A stretch of DNA of 64,000 nucleotides, taken from the NCBI RefSeq assembly GCF_000374065.1, contig NZ_KB893245.1:186001-250000 (forward strand). Reading direction: 5' to 3'. This stretch comes from Spirosoma luteum DSM 19990. GTDB taxonomy: Bacteria > Bacteroidota > Bacteroidia > Cytophagales > Spirosomataceae. The stretch's first letter is position 1, and each line of letters starts with the position of its first letter. The notes under the pieces are model-generated. The model was not told the origin of the DNA and did no database searches. It saw nothing but the letters and a program-made list of their open reading frames with translations. Positions 1 through 8,565 of this stretch are shown one piece after another. The position numbers and the translations under genes are program-made.

Positions 1-597
1 TTACAGGCTCCTAAACCGGATGGTTTGGCAACGAAACTGGATTCGATGGGTATGCCCACTTCTTCAGCTCCCGTTGTAATGATGGGTGGTCAGGCTATGA
101 CACCCATGGGCGGTGGCTCCGACGACATTGCGGACATCTCCTGGTCATTGCCAACCATTGTACTGCGTTATCCGAGCAATATTCCGGGCTTACCCGGGCA
201 CCACTGGGCCAATGCTATTTCGATGGCTACCCCCATTGCTCATAAGGGTATCGTGTATGGTGCCAAGGCCGAAGCTATGACCTTGCTGGATTTGCTGTTG
301 AAGCCCGAAATTATCAAGGAAGCCTGGGCCTATTATAAGGATGAGCAGACGAAAGACATCAAGTATGAACCCCTCATCAGTTCAAAAGAACAACCGGCCA
401 TTTATCTGAATAAGAAGATTATGGACGAGTTTAAGCCAAAGCTTTCGACGTTTTACTACGATCCCGGCAAGTACAAATCGTATCTGGAGCAACTCGGTAT
501 CAAGTACCCGACTGTACGAGATGATCAGCGGGAAGCCGTGAAAAAAGCGGTCGAAAAAGCAGCAGCGGCTAAAGTAGGGTCATCCCGGTCAGAATAG
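1..597 (+). CDS. M20-family amidohydrolase, C-terminal part (left edge)
   Basis: The frame is open from base 1 to the TAG stop at 595-597, so this is the last ~198 residues of a gene that begins outside the window; the TTG at 25 is not a convincing start. The segment with SWSLPTI, PGLPGHHWANAI and AHKGIVYGAKAEAMTLLDLL looks like the C-terminal part of the M20 metallopeptidase clan, close to aminobenzoyl-glutamate utilisation protein B (AbgB) and related zinc amidohydrolases. These hydrolyse N-acyl amino acids or small amides. The HHWAN/AHKG histidines fit the metal-binding and dimer-interface part of the family. The tail is Lys/Ala-rich (KKAVEKAAAAK). The exact substrate cannot be told from this fragment. 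Confidence 0.75.
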   Translation, partial: LQAPKPDGLATKLDSMGMPTSSAPVVMMGGQAMTPMGGGSDDIADISWSLPTIVLRYPSNIPGLPGHHWANAISMATPIAHKGIVYGAKAEAMTLLDLLLKPEIIKEAWAYYKDEQTKDIKYEPLISSKEQPAIYLNKKIMDEFKPKLSTFYYDPGKYKSYLEQLGIKYPTVRDDQREAVKKAVEKAAAAKVGSSRSE

Positions 598-610
598 TAT
601 TTGATACTGA

Positions 611-656
611 CATTTCATGCTGGCTCGGATCAAACGGACCGAGCCAGCATGAAATG
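611..656. terminator. Bidirectional terminator-type hairpin
   Basis: A perfect 18-bp inverted repeat (611-628 with 639-656, 10-base loop) lies between the end of the M20 gene on the plus strand and the end of rdgB on the minus strand. There is no clear U tract on either side. Its position between two convergent stops is why it is called a terminator. Confidence 0.7.
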
Positions 657-668
657 GTAAGCAACGCC

Positions 669-1265
669 TTAATATGCCTGCTTCTCCAGATAAGCTATCA
701 TTTTTGCTAATGCCCGTGACCGATGACTCATGCCATTTTTTTCTTCTTCGCTCATCTCGGCAAAAGTACGATTGTGTCCATCAGGCTGAAATACCGGATC
801 GTATCCAAAGCCCCCACTCCCCCTTGGCTCGGTCAAAATCTGCCCTGCTATCCGACCTTCAAACTGATGCGTAACTGGTACGGCATCCCGACCGTGAAGA
901 ACGAGCGTGAAGACCGTGACAAACTGTGCCTTACGGTTGCTGTTTCCAGCCAGTTTTTCCAGTAGCTTCTCCATGTTTTTTTGCGCATCGCGACTCCCCG
1001 AATAATGAGCAGAGTCGACACCCGGTTCACCACCGAGGGCTTCTACCTCCAGCCCCGAATCATCGGCGAAGCAGGAAATGCCAAAACGCGTCCAGATATA
1101 GTTTGCCTTCTGGCCTGAGTTACCCGTTATGGTGCCGGATGTTTCGGGTAATTCATCCGTACAGCCAATATCGCGAAGTGTTTTTAGGACAAACGAGTTA
1201 CCAAGCTGGTGAGAAACTTCGTTCAGTTTGTGCTGGTTGTTGGTAGCGAAGCAGAGTTCGATCAT
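669..1265 (-). CDS. rdgB: XTP/dITP diphosphatase (RdgB/HAM1)
   Basis: House-cleaning enzyme that hydrolyses non-canonical purine triphosphates (dITP, XTP) to the monophosphate and pyrophosphate, keeping deaminated bases out of DNA and RNA. Family signatures are visible: N-terminal CFATNNQHKLNE (substrate loop), ADDSGLEVEALGGEPGVDSAHYSG in the middle, GGFGYDPVF, and the C-terminal SHRSRAL motif. About 198 residues is the normal length. An ATG at 1271 would add Met-Phe; the start at 1265 (MIELCFATN) fits the family better. The start codon sits directly behind the U tract of the hairpin that ends the upstream FKBP gene, so translation starts without an obvious Shine-Dalgarno sequence. Confidence 0.95.
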   Translation of the reverse strand: MIELCFATNNQHKLNEVSHQLGNSFVLKTLRDIGCTDELPETSGTITGNSGQKANYIWTRFGISCFADDSGLEVEALGGEPGVDSAHYSGSRDAQKNMEKLLEKLAGNSNRKAQFVTVFTLVLHGRDAVPVTHQFEGRIAGQILTEPRGSGGFGYDPVFQPDGHNRTFAEMSEEEKNGMSHRSRALAKMIAYLEKQAY

Positions 1266-1270
1266 AAACA

Positions 1271-1305
1271 AAAAAAGCCGTTCACAGCGGTAACTGCAAA
1301 CGGCT
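1271..1305 (-). terminator. Intrinsic terminator of the FKBP gene
   Basis: On the minus strand a 7-bp stem (1299-1305 with 1276-1282) plus an inner CAG/CTG pairing is followed by a U run (complement of the A run at 1271-1276). It lies just downstream of the FKBP stop and abuts the rdgB start. Confidence 0.7.
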
Positions 1306-1326
1306 GACTTAAAAAGTTACATCCTT

Positions 1327-2253
1327 TTACCGACCCGAAGGTTGCTGTGGCATTTGGGGCATACCGGGCTGTGGTGCCTGGCCCTTCTGAATATCCATCA
1401 GTTCAATATCGAACAAAAGCACTGCATTGGGTGGTATCGCCTGGTTACCGCGAGGGCCATAAGCCAGCGTTGAGGGTATAACCAGCGTAGCGTTTTCGCC
1501 TTTGTGTAGTTTGCTAACCCCTTCTTCCCAACCAGGAATAACCATACCCACACCTAACTGAAACTGAGCAGGTTTCCCTCCCGCCTGAGGATTAGTCCGG
1601 GAGCTATCAAACACCTTGCCATCCAGCGTCTTACCAGTGTAATGTACGGTTACCACTTCTCCCTTTTGAGGTGTAGGGCCACTACCCGGCTTCGTGACAA
1701 CGTAGTACACGCCCGAATCTGTTTTCTGCGCTTTACTGGTCAGGCCGTTTTTGGCAAGGTAATTCTGAATTACTTTCTCATCTATACCTTTCTGTTTATC
1801 AAAGTCGGCCGCCTGTGTCTTCTTGTATTCTTCTTCGGACTGTACGTTCATCATTTTAACCGCAATACCAATGTCTGTTCCTTTCTGAACGCCTGGAGGC
1901 AGCGGCTGCATAGCCTTCGTAAACAAAGAATCGGCACTGACGTAGAATGTTGCGCTGTCGCCTTTGCCAAGCATGGTTAGCCCTTCTTCGTAAGAGCCTT
2001 TGAACGGTGGAACCTGCAGCAACATCTGAAAGGGAGCTCCTTCTTTGTGAGTGTCGCGTAATACGGAGTCTTTATTATTCATCAGCGTAAGGTGCAGTGT
2101 TAGAATATCACCGACTTTACCTTTGCGCGTTCCTTCCGTTTGTTCGTGAATTTTGTACTTCAGGCCGTTGTCCGTCACCTGTACGCGGTTTTTACCGCAG
2201 GCCGCTACAATAGCGACGAGTAGGGCGGCTTTCCCGAAATTTTTAAGAGACAT
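1327..2253 (-). CDS. FKBP-type peptidyl-prolyl isomerase lipoprotein with two FKBP-like domains
   Basis: Envelope prolyl isomerase that assists protein folding. The first ~20 residues are a lipoprotein signal ending in the lipobox VAAC (Cys19), so the protein is probably outer-membrane anchored. The C-terminal domain (about 190-295) is a canonical FKBP: VTVHYTGKTLDGKVFDSS, VIPGWEEGVSKL, LAYGPRGNQAIPPNAVLLFDIEL. Residues ~45-135 look like a second, degenerate FKBP domain (GDILTLHLTLMN, GSYEEGLTMLGKGDSATFYV) without the full active site. This two-domain arrangement is common in Bacteroidota. The tail is rich in Pro, Gln and Met. The gene lies upstream of rdgB but is separated from it by a terminator hairpin. 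Confidence 0.93.
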   Translation of the reverse strand: MSLKNFGKAALLVAIVAACGKNRVQVTDNGLKYKIHEQTEGTRKGKVGDILTLHLTLMNNKDSVLRDTHKEGAPFQMLLQVPPFKGSYEEGLTMLGKGDSATFYVSADSLFTKAMQPLPPGVQKGTDIGIAVKMMNVQSEEEYKKTQAADFDKQKGIDEKVIQNYLAKNGLTSKAQKTDSGVYYVVTKPGSGPTPQKGEVVTVHYTGKTLDGKVFDSSRTNPQAGGKPAQFQLGVGMVIPGWEEGVSKLHKGENATLVIPSTLAYGPRGNQAIPPNAVLLFDIELMDIQKGQAPQPGMPQMPQQPSGR

Positions 2254-2360
2254 GAGAAATTAGTTGATTTATTCTTGAATGAGTTTACAGTATTCAATTT
2301 ATGGTAATGGCATTCAGTTCGCATTGGCTTATTACCATAAGTCCAATACGGTAAATCGGC

Positions 2361-3392
2361 CTAAACAGTTTCCAGTAGCTGTTGCTGATACAGGGGTACT
2401 ACGGCTAAAAGTTTCTCTTCGGTTTCGGCTAAAGACAGCTTAGAACGCCCTCCTGCAGCATTCCGATGTCCTCCTCCACTGAAATGCGCACTGGCCAGGT
2501 CCCGAACGGAAAAGTCCCCTATCGACCGAAATGAAATTCGAATTTCGTCCACCCGATCAATTAGAATAGCGGCCATAACAACCCCTTCAACGGCCAGCGC
2601 GTAGTTAACCATACCTTCCGTATCACCGGTTTTTGAGCGATATTTTTTCAATTCGGCGTCAGTCAGAATAATATAGGCAAACTTATATTCGGGTAGAACC
2701 TTTAGCTTCTCGTTTAGAATGTAGCCCAACAAACGAAACTTATCTAGGGATACATTATCAAAAATACGTCGGTGAATGTTACTGACATCAATATGGAGGT
2801 CCAGCAACACGGCAGCCATCCGATGCACATCGCCGGTAGTATTTGAATGACGGAAAGAGCCTGTATCAGTCATCAACCCAGCGTACAGGCATTCGCCCAT
2901 TGGGATATCAATCAGGTCTGTATCGCCTAGCTGCACAATCAGCCGGAAGACCAATTCAGCCGTTGCCGCAGCTTTGGGGTCCCACAGTGCCACATCCGCA
3001 AAGGACTCTGGTTCCAGGTGATGATCAATCAGTACCTTACGAGCGCGGGACTGGCGAACCATAGGTGCCAGCTCACGAATTCGGTCAAGACTTGAAAAAT
3101 CAAGACAAAAAATAATATCAGCCTCGTCAAAAAGTTGACTCACCAGCACCCGTTTTTTTTCGTCAAATGCAATGACGTCATCGTTACCTGACATCCAGTG
3201 AAGGTTCTGCGGGTAATCGGTTGGTGTAATCACTGTAACCTGATGGCCTTTTTTGCGAAGGTACCCCGCCAGCCCCAATGATGATCCCATGGCGTCGGCA
3301 TCGGGATTCTGGTGAGTCGTAATCAGCATGGTGTATTTGGGGCTATCTGATAGTTGCCCTATAATTGCACCAATTGCTTCAATATCTTGCAT
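2361..3392 (-). CDS. DHH/DHHA1 phosphoesterase (NrnA-like oligoribonuclease/pAp phosphatase)
   Basis: Manganese-dependent phosphoesterase that in characterised relatives degrades nanoRNA and dephosphorylates pAp. Seen directly: TTHQNPDADAMGSSLGL (motif I), FCLDFSSLDR (motif II), the DHH signature VLIDHHLEPE, AGLMTDTGSF, and the C-terminal DHHA1 motif FSGGGHRNAAGG. The ATG at 3392 (MQDIEAI) is preferred because the 11 residues that would be added from 3425 (MGFDYNYGCLF) are not family-like. About 343 residues is a typical length. It is monocistronic here. Choosing between nanoRNase and pAp phosphatase needs biochemistry; many homologues do both. Confidence 0.9.
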   Translation of the reverse strand: MQDIEAIGAIIGQLSDSPKYTMLITTHQNPDADAMGSSLGLAGYLRKKGHQVTVITPTDYPQNLHWMSGNDDVIAFDEKKRVLVSQLFDEADIIFCLDFSSLDRIRELAPMVRQSRARKVLIDHHLEPESFADVALWDPKAAATAELVFRLIVQLGDTDLIDIPMGECLYAGLMTDTGSFRHSNTTGDVHRMAAVLLDLHIDVSNIHRRIFDNVSLDKFRLLGYILNEKLKVLPEYKFAYIILTDAELKKYRSKTGDTEGMVNYALAVEGVVMAAILIDRVDEIRISFRSIGDFSVRDLASAHFSGGGHRNAAGGRSKLSLAETEEKLLAVVPLYQQQLLETV

Positions 3393-3580
3393 AAATAAAC
3401 AACCGTAGTTGTAATCGAAACCCAAAAGTACGAATAATAGTAATTGCGACGGATGATTTGCCCATTAGGATACAAAGCTGTAAACCTGATTCTGAACTCA
3501 GCTAGTTTATGAAGGGATGCTCGTAAGGTGGCGATTGCAATGTGGGTTGCTAAAAATCTGGGTTTTTAGCTGAAAGTCTG

Positions 3581-3588
3581 TACCTTCG
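3581..3588 (+). promoter_or_regulatory. Possible -7 promoter element for ndk
   Basis: TACCTTCG resembles the Bacteroidota -7 consensus TAnnTTTG and lies 32 bases upstream of the ndk ATG. No good TTG element is seen at the -33 position. Confidence 0.3.
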
Positions 3589-3620
3589 CGCCCAATAAAA
3601 TTTGGATAATACTACGTAGA

Positions 3621-4040
3621 ATGACAACCAACCAAACATTTACTATGATTAAGCCCGATGCTGTAGAGGCCGGGTATACGGGTGCCATCATCAAAATGAT
3701 TGAAGAAGCAGGTTTTCGAATCGTAGCCATTCGGAAAACACAGCTAACAGCTGAGCGGGCAGGACAGTTTTATGCCGTTCATAGCGAACGCCCATTCTAT
3801 AACTCTCTTTGTGCCTACATGTCATCTGGTGCTATCGTACCGATAATTCTCGAAAAAGAGAATGCCGTTGCCGACTTCCGTAAACTAATCGGAGCCACTA
3901 ACCCGGCTCAGGCCGAAGAAGGTACTATTCGTAAACTGTATGCTAAGTCGCTGGAAGCCAACGCTATTCATGGGTCAGATTCAGATGAGAATGCCCAAAT
4001 AGAGGGTAGCTTCTTTTTCGCCGGTACTGATCAATATTAA
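3621..4040 (+). CDS. ndk: Nucleoside diphosphate kinase
   Basis: Transfers the gamma-phosphate of ATP to NDPs through a phospho-histidine, balancing NTP and dNTP pools in the cytoplasm. The 139-residue protein is full length. It starts with the NDK signature [13 protein letters not shown] and carries the active-site motif NAIHGSDS with the catalytic histidine at position 117. [16 protein letters not shown] and [15 protein letters not shown] are also typical. It is a single-gene unit facing nth convergently, and both genes end inside one long inverted repeat. Confidence 0.98.
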   Translation: MTTNQTFTMIKPDAVEAGYTGAIIKMIEEAGFRIVAIRKTQLTAERAGQFYAVHSERPFYNSLCAYMSSGAIVPIILEKENAVADFRKLIGATNPAQAEEGTIRKLYAKSLEANAIHGSDSDENAQIEGSFFFAGTDQY

Positions 4041-4046
4041 GCTGTT

Positions 4047-4121
4047 CGGCCAGTTTGTAACAATGAGTTAATCAGTACCAACGAGTTCGCCACTGACTAA
4101 CTCATTGCTACAAACTGGCCG
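4047..4121. terminator. Long inverted repeat shared by ndk and nth 3' ends
   Basis: Two 29-base arms (4047-4075 and 4093-4121) differ at only two positions, both still able to form G-U pairs on the plus strand, around a 17-base loop. The hairpin starts 7 bases after the ndk stop and covers the last codons of nth, so most of the repeat is also coding sequence on the minus strand. Confidence 0.7.
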
Positions 4122-4757
4122 ACTCTTTTCATAGTATTTACAAAATTCGCTCAAAGGGCACTCCCCGCATTTAGGTGAGCGGGCCAGGCACACGTAACGC
4201 CCATGCAAGATGAGCCAATGATGCGCTTTTGGCACGTATTCTTTAGGAATGTGCCTCATTAGAGCCTTCTCTACGGCTAGTGGTGTTGTGGTTGTTAGCG
4301 GGGCCAATCCTATCCGATGCGAAACCCGGAATACATGGGTATCTACAGCCATAGTTGGCTCATTATAAACAACTGACAATATTACGTGTGCTGTTTTGCG
4401 GCCTACTCCGGGTAGTGTCTGTAATTCTTCTACAGTTGCCGGGATCTCTCCCCCAAACTTTTCCAGAAGTGTTTTAGCCATGCCGACCAGATGCTTTGCC
4501 TTATTATTAGGATAGGAAACACTGCGGATGTAACTGAACACTTCATCAATGGAAGCGGCTGCCAATGATTCTGGCTCTGGAAATCGAGTAAATAGCGCGG
4601 GCGAAATTTGGTTGATTCGCTTATCCGTACACTGAGCCGACAATATAACTGCGACCAGTAGTTCGTAAGGACTGGAAAAGTTCAGTTCCGTTTTCGGATC
4701 AGGGTAGTGTTGAGTAAAATAGTCTATGAAACGACGAAAGCGCTCTTTCTTTTGCAT
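4068..4757 (-). CDS. nth: Endonuclease III
   Basis: DNA glycosylase/AP lyase of base-excision repair, removing oxidised pyrimidines. The helix-hairpin-helix with the catalytic lysine is visible as LPGVGRKTAHVIL, followed by the catalytic aspartate in MAVDTHVFRVSHRIG. The C-terminal [4Fe-4S] cluster loop has the four cysteines in C-x6-C-x2-C-x5-C spacing. The ATG at 4757 (MQKKERFRRF) is chosen; one at 4787 would add ten residues unlike the family. The last dozen codons (ending in SGELVGTD) lie inside the terminator repeat shared with ndk, so this C-terminus has probably been shaped by the RNA structure. Confidence 0.96.
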   Translation of the reverse strand: MQKKERFRRFIDYFTQHYPDPKTELNFSSPYELLVAVILSAQCTDKRINQISPALFTRFPEPESLAAASIDEVFSYIRSVSYPNNKAKHLVGMAKTLLEKFGGEIPATVEELQTLPGVGRKTAHVILSVVYNEPTMAVDTHVFRVSHRIGLAPLTTTTPLAVEKALMRHIPKEYVPKAHHWLILHGRYVCLARSPKCGECPLSEFCKYYEKSRPVCSNELVSGELVGTD

Positions 4758-4889
4758 ATGATGAAATGGATACAGCCCAGGCAGCAATGTCTGAAGGGTA
4801 GGTTCACCCGGTTGTACAGTACAACCAAGAAATAGCCTAGCCTACAGAGCACAACTGCCCAGGCCGTAAAAGCAAAACGCACCTACCCT

Positions 4890-5141
4890 TTACGAAGGTC
4901 GTAAACGGGCAAGTGGATTAGCTGAATGATTTTTTGAGTAATTCAGAATAGTCTGAACCGTGTTGGGCCTTGGCTGACGCTCTATCTTGTTCATTAAAGC
5001 TCTTAATTCAAGCGCTTCCAGAAAGAAGGTCATCAGATCCGGCTCCGACATGAGGGCGTCTTCAACAAGCAGACTCTCCTCAGGAGAGGTCTCTTCATAG
5101 ACATACCGGACTACATCATCTTGGGTAAATGTTTTTATCAT
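4890..5141 (-). CDS. Small protein overlapping the ECF sigma gene
   Basis: An 83-residue acidic/helical protein (MIKTFTQDDVVRYVYEETSPEE at its start) whose first 26 bases overlap the end of the sigma-factor gene in another frame, a layout that implies translational coupling. No zinc-finger (HxxxCxxC) anti-sigma motif, signal peptide or membrane segment is visible. The middle (EDALMSEPDLMTFFLEALELRALMNK) should be helical. Position and size suggest a small regulator of the sigma factor, possibly a soluble anti-sigma or co-factor; that role is inference from context only. Confidence 0.6.
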   Translation of the reverse strand: MIKTFTQDDVVRYVYEETSPEESLLVEDALMSEPDLMTFFLEALELRALMNKIERQPRPNTVQTILNYSKNHSANPLARLRPS

Positions 5142-5715
5142 AACTCGGCGAACGTTTACTCAGCTGTTTGCGCAAATTGATTAACGCATAACGCATACGT
5201 CCCAAAGCCGTGTTGATGCTGACGCCGGTCGCATCGGCTATCTCTTGGAAACTCATTTCCTCGTAGTGCCGCATGATAAGCACCTGACGTTGTTGTTCCG
5301 GCAATCGCTGAATCAACTCGCGTAAGTGCTCGTGTGTTTCCTGCCGAATCTGGAGTGATTCAACGGAATCCTCCGCAAACTCAAGCGTATTAAACACACT
5401 GCTTCCGTCTTCAAACACCACACTGGGGTAGCGTTTATCTTTTCGGAAATAGTCAATCGCCAAGTTGTGAGCTATTCGGATAATCCAGGGTAAGAATTTT
5501 CCCTCCTCGTTGTATCTACCCGACTTGAGCGTGTCCACGGCTTTTATGAACGTGTCCTGCATCAAGTCTTCTGCTACATACTGGTCTTTTACGATCAGAT
5601 AAATAGTAGTGTAAATCTTCGATTTGTGCCGTTGCACTAACTTAGCAAAGGCTTTTTCATTACCACGGATATACAGGGAAATCAACTCACTGTCGTTTAC
5701 CTGGGCTTTTTCCAT
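5116..5715 (-). CDS. ECF-type RNA polymerase sigma factor
   Basis: A 199-residue sigma-70 family factor with only regions 2 and 4. Region 2 is seen around YVAEDLMQDTFIKAVDTL and FLPWIIRIAHNLAIDYFR (core binding, -10 recognition). Region 4 is seen around RLPEQQRQVLIMRHYEEMSFQEIADATGVS (helix-turn-helix for -35 recognition). Such factors direct RNA polymerase to a small regulon in response to envelope or other stress. No membrane anti-sigma (FecR-like) gene is adjacent; instead an 83-residue gene overlaps its 3' end. The A+T-rich stretch upstream may hold its promoter, but I could not fix a clear motif. Confidence 0.93.
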   Translation of the reverse strand: MEKAQVNDSELISLYIRGNEKAFAKLVQRHKSKIYTTIYLIVKDQYVAEDLMQDTFIKAVDTLKSGRYNEEGKFLPWIIRIAHNLAIDYFRKDKRYPSVVFEDGSSVFNTLEFAEDSVESLQIRQETHEHLRELIQRLPEQQRQVLIMRHYEEMSFQEIADATGVSINTALGRMRYALINLRKQLSKRSPSYDKNIYPR

Positions 5716-6303
5716 TTTCAGTAAGACAATTAGGTAACGTAGAGTTGTGTTTCGATAGTGTATATGAGGTTATGTTTTTTGTGAACTTACTACTATTCAA
5801 GACTTGAAAATAAACGAAAACTATGTTAAAATCCAAATATATATAGCAAAAAATCTGCCAAGACGTATGTTTTCTTAAAAAAAGTCAATTTATATCGAGA
5901 AAAAATACTCTATTGCTATCGTTATGCAAATATAGCTTATTCAGAGAAATAATTGTACTTACGTTATGATTACATCCTTTGGATTCGGCTGGTCCCCATT
6001 TAGTTTAACTTCCTTTTATCTTTTTATTGCTCCTTCTACTGAACAGCCACTGTAGGTATGCTGGAGTACCTTAGGCGAATAGAGGAATTATGTTAGCTAT
6101 GCAGAAAGAGGTAGGCTATAGATTAGGTCCTCACGGTTGCTGAAAATGAGCGGTACTTAAAGCGGTAATGTAACGGACCTAGGGCTGAGGAATATTCAGG
6201 TCTGAATAGGATTAATTCAGGAAATTTATGAAATCCACTCTGGCGCGGGCGCGAAAATGACCTTTGTTTTTCTATTATCGAACAAAGCTTAGCCACGGCT
6301 TAT
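5716..6303. other. 588-base intergenic region, nothing identified
   Basis: The first ~230 bases are very A+T rich, with A tracts and repeated ATA steps upstream of the sigma factor. The rest is mixed composition without a supported reading frame. A short CTTTGTT/AACAAAG pairing at 6261-6289 lies near the end of the lipoprotein gene and could be a weak terminator. No tRNA, riboswitch or recognisable remnant is seen. Confidence 0.4.
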
Positions 6304-6870
6304 TTAATTAACCTGCCCTTCTACCAGAAAGCTGTTTTTTTCGAAATACGGAAGTTTCTGGAACCCAGATAGCCTGTAATAGTTTACACGCCATTGCCCT
6401 TCAGTTGGGCCACTTTCCAGCAGAAGATTACGCTTGGATGAATACAGGGGATTACTGGTTTGCAAGACTGCTTCAATCCGGCGTGGCTGGTGCGTTACAG
6501 AATCGACCTGTACGGTAAGAGACTGGACGGTTAGCTGATCGGCCGAATTTTTCAGCGTGTACTGATACGTTAGTGAATCGGGTCGGTTAATCTGATAACT
6601 GGTCCGAAGTGCCGGTTTGTTGATGTCGGCCTGGGTAAATAACGCCAGTTCTCGGCTCCAGTTGATATCGCGGGTTTGCTGCTGACTTCGGGTTTCGTTG
6701 ATGCCAATGGACTTTCTTACCAGTGGTTTCTGCACCGATAAATCCGTAATCTGCTGTTTAACAAACCCCAATACATCGTAATAAACAGTTGGCTGATCTT
6801 GTCGGGCGGGATTGGTGCAACTACTAATGATGAATAGCAACAGTATGATAATAAGGGAAATAAAACGCAT
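6304..6870 (-). CDS. Hypothetical lipoprotein
   Basis: A 188-residue protein not recognised as a named family. The N-terminus is a clear lipoprotein signal: hydrophobic stretch FISLIIILLLFIIS followed by the lipobox ISSC (Cys18). The mature part is rich in polar and beta-forming residues (SLTYQYTLKNSADQLTVQSLTVQVDSV, WRVNYYRLSGFQKLPYF), consistent with a small beta-sandwich or lipocalin-like periplasmic domain. It stands alone between the sigma-factor region and lpdA, which is divergent. Function unknown. Confidence 0.75.
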   Translation of the reverse strand: MRFISLIIILLLFIISSCTNPARQDQPTVYYDVLGFVKQQITDLSVQKPLVRKSIGINETRSQQQTRDINWSRELALFTQADINKPALRTSYQINRPDSLTYQYTLKNSADQLTVQSLTVQVDSVTHQPRRIEAVLQTSNPLYSSKRNLLLESGPTEGQWRVNYYRLSGFQKLPYFEKNSFLVEGQVN

Positions 6871-7076
6871 AAATCAGGATAAAACAGTACTGGTATTGGA
6901 GAGACCTTACAAAACTTCCAACACGTTTTTTGACAAATCGGTTTGGGTAATCATTTTCTAACCCAAATTTGCATTTAGTTTAAAGGAAAGGTGTTCTCCA
7001 TGAGAAGAAAGATGCGGAATCGCTCTTTTACTTTCCTTCTTATATCTTCTGTTTAGTCGTCTCTTTATTTGATTCT

Positions 7077-8477
7077 ATGGAATACGATGTGATTTTTATA
7101 GGTTCGGGGCCCGGTGGCTATACCGGTGCCATTCGTTGTGCCCAACTGGGCCTGAAAACGGCCATCATTGAAAAATATTCGACCTTGGGCGGGACGTGCC
7201 TAAATGTTGGCTGCATTCCGTCGAAAGCCCTGCTCGACTCGTCGGAGCACTACTTCAATGCTGCTCATACCTTTGCCGAGCATGGTATCAAGTTGAATGA
7301 CCTGCAGGTTGATTTGGGACAGATGACCGCACGTAAGGCTAGTGTTGTCGATCAGACTACAAAGGGGATAGCCTACCTGATGAAGAAAAACAAAATTGAC
7401 GAGTTACACGGCGTGGGTTCATTTGTTGATCCTCATACCATAAAAATAACCAAAGATGATGGGTCAGAACAGACCATCAAAGGCAAAAATATTGTGATTG
7501 CTACCGGCTCCAAACCGTCGTCATTCCCCTCCATGCCGATTGACAAGAAGCGGGTCATTACCTCTACCGAAGCGCTAACGCTTACCGAAATACCTAAACA
7601 CATGATTGTGATTGGGGCGGGGGTTATTGGGGCCGAATTAGGCTCAGTCTACGCCCGGCTCGGGTCCAAGGTGTCGTTTGTGGAATTCTTCGATTCCATG
7701 ATTCCGACAATGGACAAAACGATGGGCAAGGAATTGCAGAAATCCATCAAAAAACTCGGTGCCGATTTTTACTTCAGCCACAAGGTGACTAATGTTGAAA
7801 ACAAAGGCGACGAAGTTGTGGTGACGATGGATACGCCCAAAGGCGAAAGTACTACCCTCACCGGCGACTACTGCCTGGTTTCGGTAGGTCGGCGGCCGTA
7901 CACCGATGGCTTGAATCTAGAAGCCGCCGGTTTGAAAACGGATGCGAAGGGCAAGCTTGAAGTCGATAACCACCTGCGTACCAGCGTACCGCATATTTAC
8001 GCCTTAGGCGACGTAATTCGGGGGGCTATGCTGGCGCACAAGGCGGAAGAAGAAGGCACATTCATTGCCGAAACCATCGTGGGTCAAAAACCGCATATCC
8101 ACTACAAACTGATTCCGGGTGTGGTGTACACCTGGCCGGAGGTGGCCTCAGTAGGCTACACCGAAGAAGAAGTGAAGCAGGAGGGCCTTCCCTATAAAGT
8201 GGGGTCTTTTCCGTTTAAGGCACTAGGCCGGGCGCGGGCAAGTATGGACATTGATGGCTTAGTAAAGGTATTGGCGCACAAAGAAACCGACGAAATTCTA
8301 GGGGTCCACATCATTGGAGCCCGTGCCGCCGACATGATTGCCGAGGCCGTAGTAGCTATGGAGTTCCGGGCATCCGCAGAAGATGTCTCGCGCATGTCAC
8401 ACGCGCATCCAACCTATACCGAAGCCTTCAAAGAAGCTTGTCTGGCCGCAACAGACAATCGGGCGATTAATATGTAG
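7077..8477 (+). CDS. lpdA: Dihydrolipoyl dehydrogenase (E3)
   Basis: FAD-dependent E3 of the 2-oxoacid dehydrogenase and glycine cleavage complexes; it reoxidises dihydrolipoamide using NAD+. Visible features: N-terminal FAD fold IFIGSGPGGYTGAI, redox-active disulfide GGTCLNVGCIPSK (Cys41/Cys46), the NAD-binding fold VIGAGVIGAELGSVYARLGS, the second FAD motif IYALGDVIRG, and the C-terminal SHAHPTYTEAFKEA with the His-Glu pair acting on the partner monomer. 466 residues is the normal length. No E1 or E2 gene is adjacent, so this is a stand-alone E3 probably shared among complexes. Confidence 0.97.
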   Translation: MEYDVIFIGSGPGGYTGAIRCAQLGLKTAIIEKYSTLGGTCLNVGCIPSKALLDSSEHYFNAAHTFAEHGIKLNDLQVDLGQMTARKASVVDQTTKGIAYLMKKNKIDELHGVGSFVDPHTIKITKDDGSEQTIKGKNIVIATGSKPSSFPSMPIDKKRVITSTEALTLTEIPKHMIVIGAGVIGAELGSVYARLGSKVSFVEFFDSMIPTMDKTMGKELQKSIKKLGADFYFSHKVTNVENKGDEVVVTMDTPKGESTTLTGDYCLVSVGRRPYTDGLNLEAAGLKTDAKGKLEVDNHLRTSVPHIYALGDVIRGAMLAHKAEEEGTFIAETIVGQKPHIHYKLIPGVVYTWPEVASVGYTEEEVKQEGLPYKVGSFPFKALGRARASMDIDGLVKVLAHKETDEILGVHIIGARAADMIAEAVVAMEFRASAEDVSRMSHAHPTYTEAFKEACLAATDNRAINM

Positions 8478-8497
8478 TTTAGTTTGCCTGAAAGAAC

Positions 8498-8531
8498 AAA
8501 AGCCCGGCTACTGTGAGGTAGCCGGGCTTTT
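8498..8531 (+). terminator. Intrinsic terminator of lpdA
   Basis: Perfect 14-bp stem (8498-8511 with 8518-8531), 6-base loop, with the T-rich right end continuing as TTTTCTG. It lies 20 bases after the lpdA stop. Confidence 0.88.
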
Positions 8532-8565
8532 CTGTATCTTGCCCGCTTATCTATACAACGCCTGA

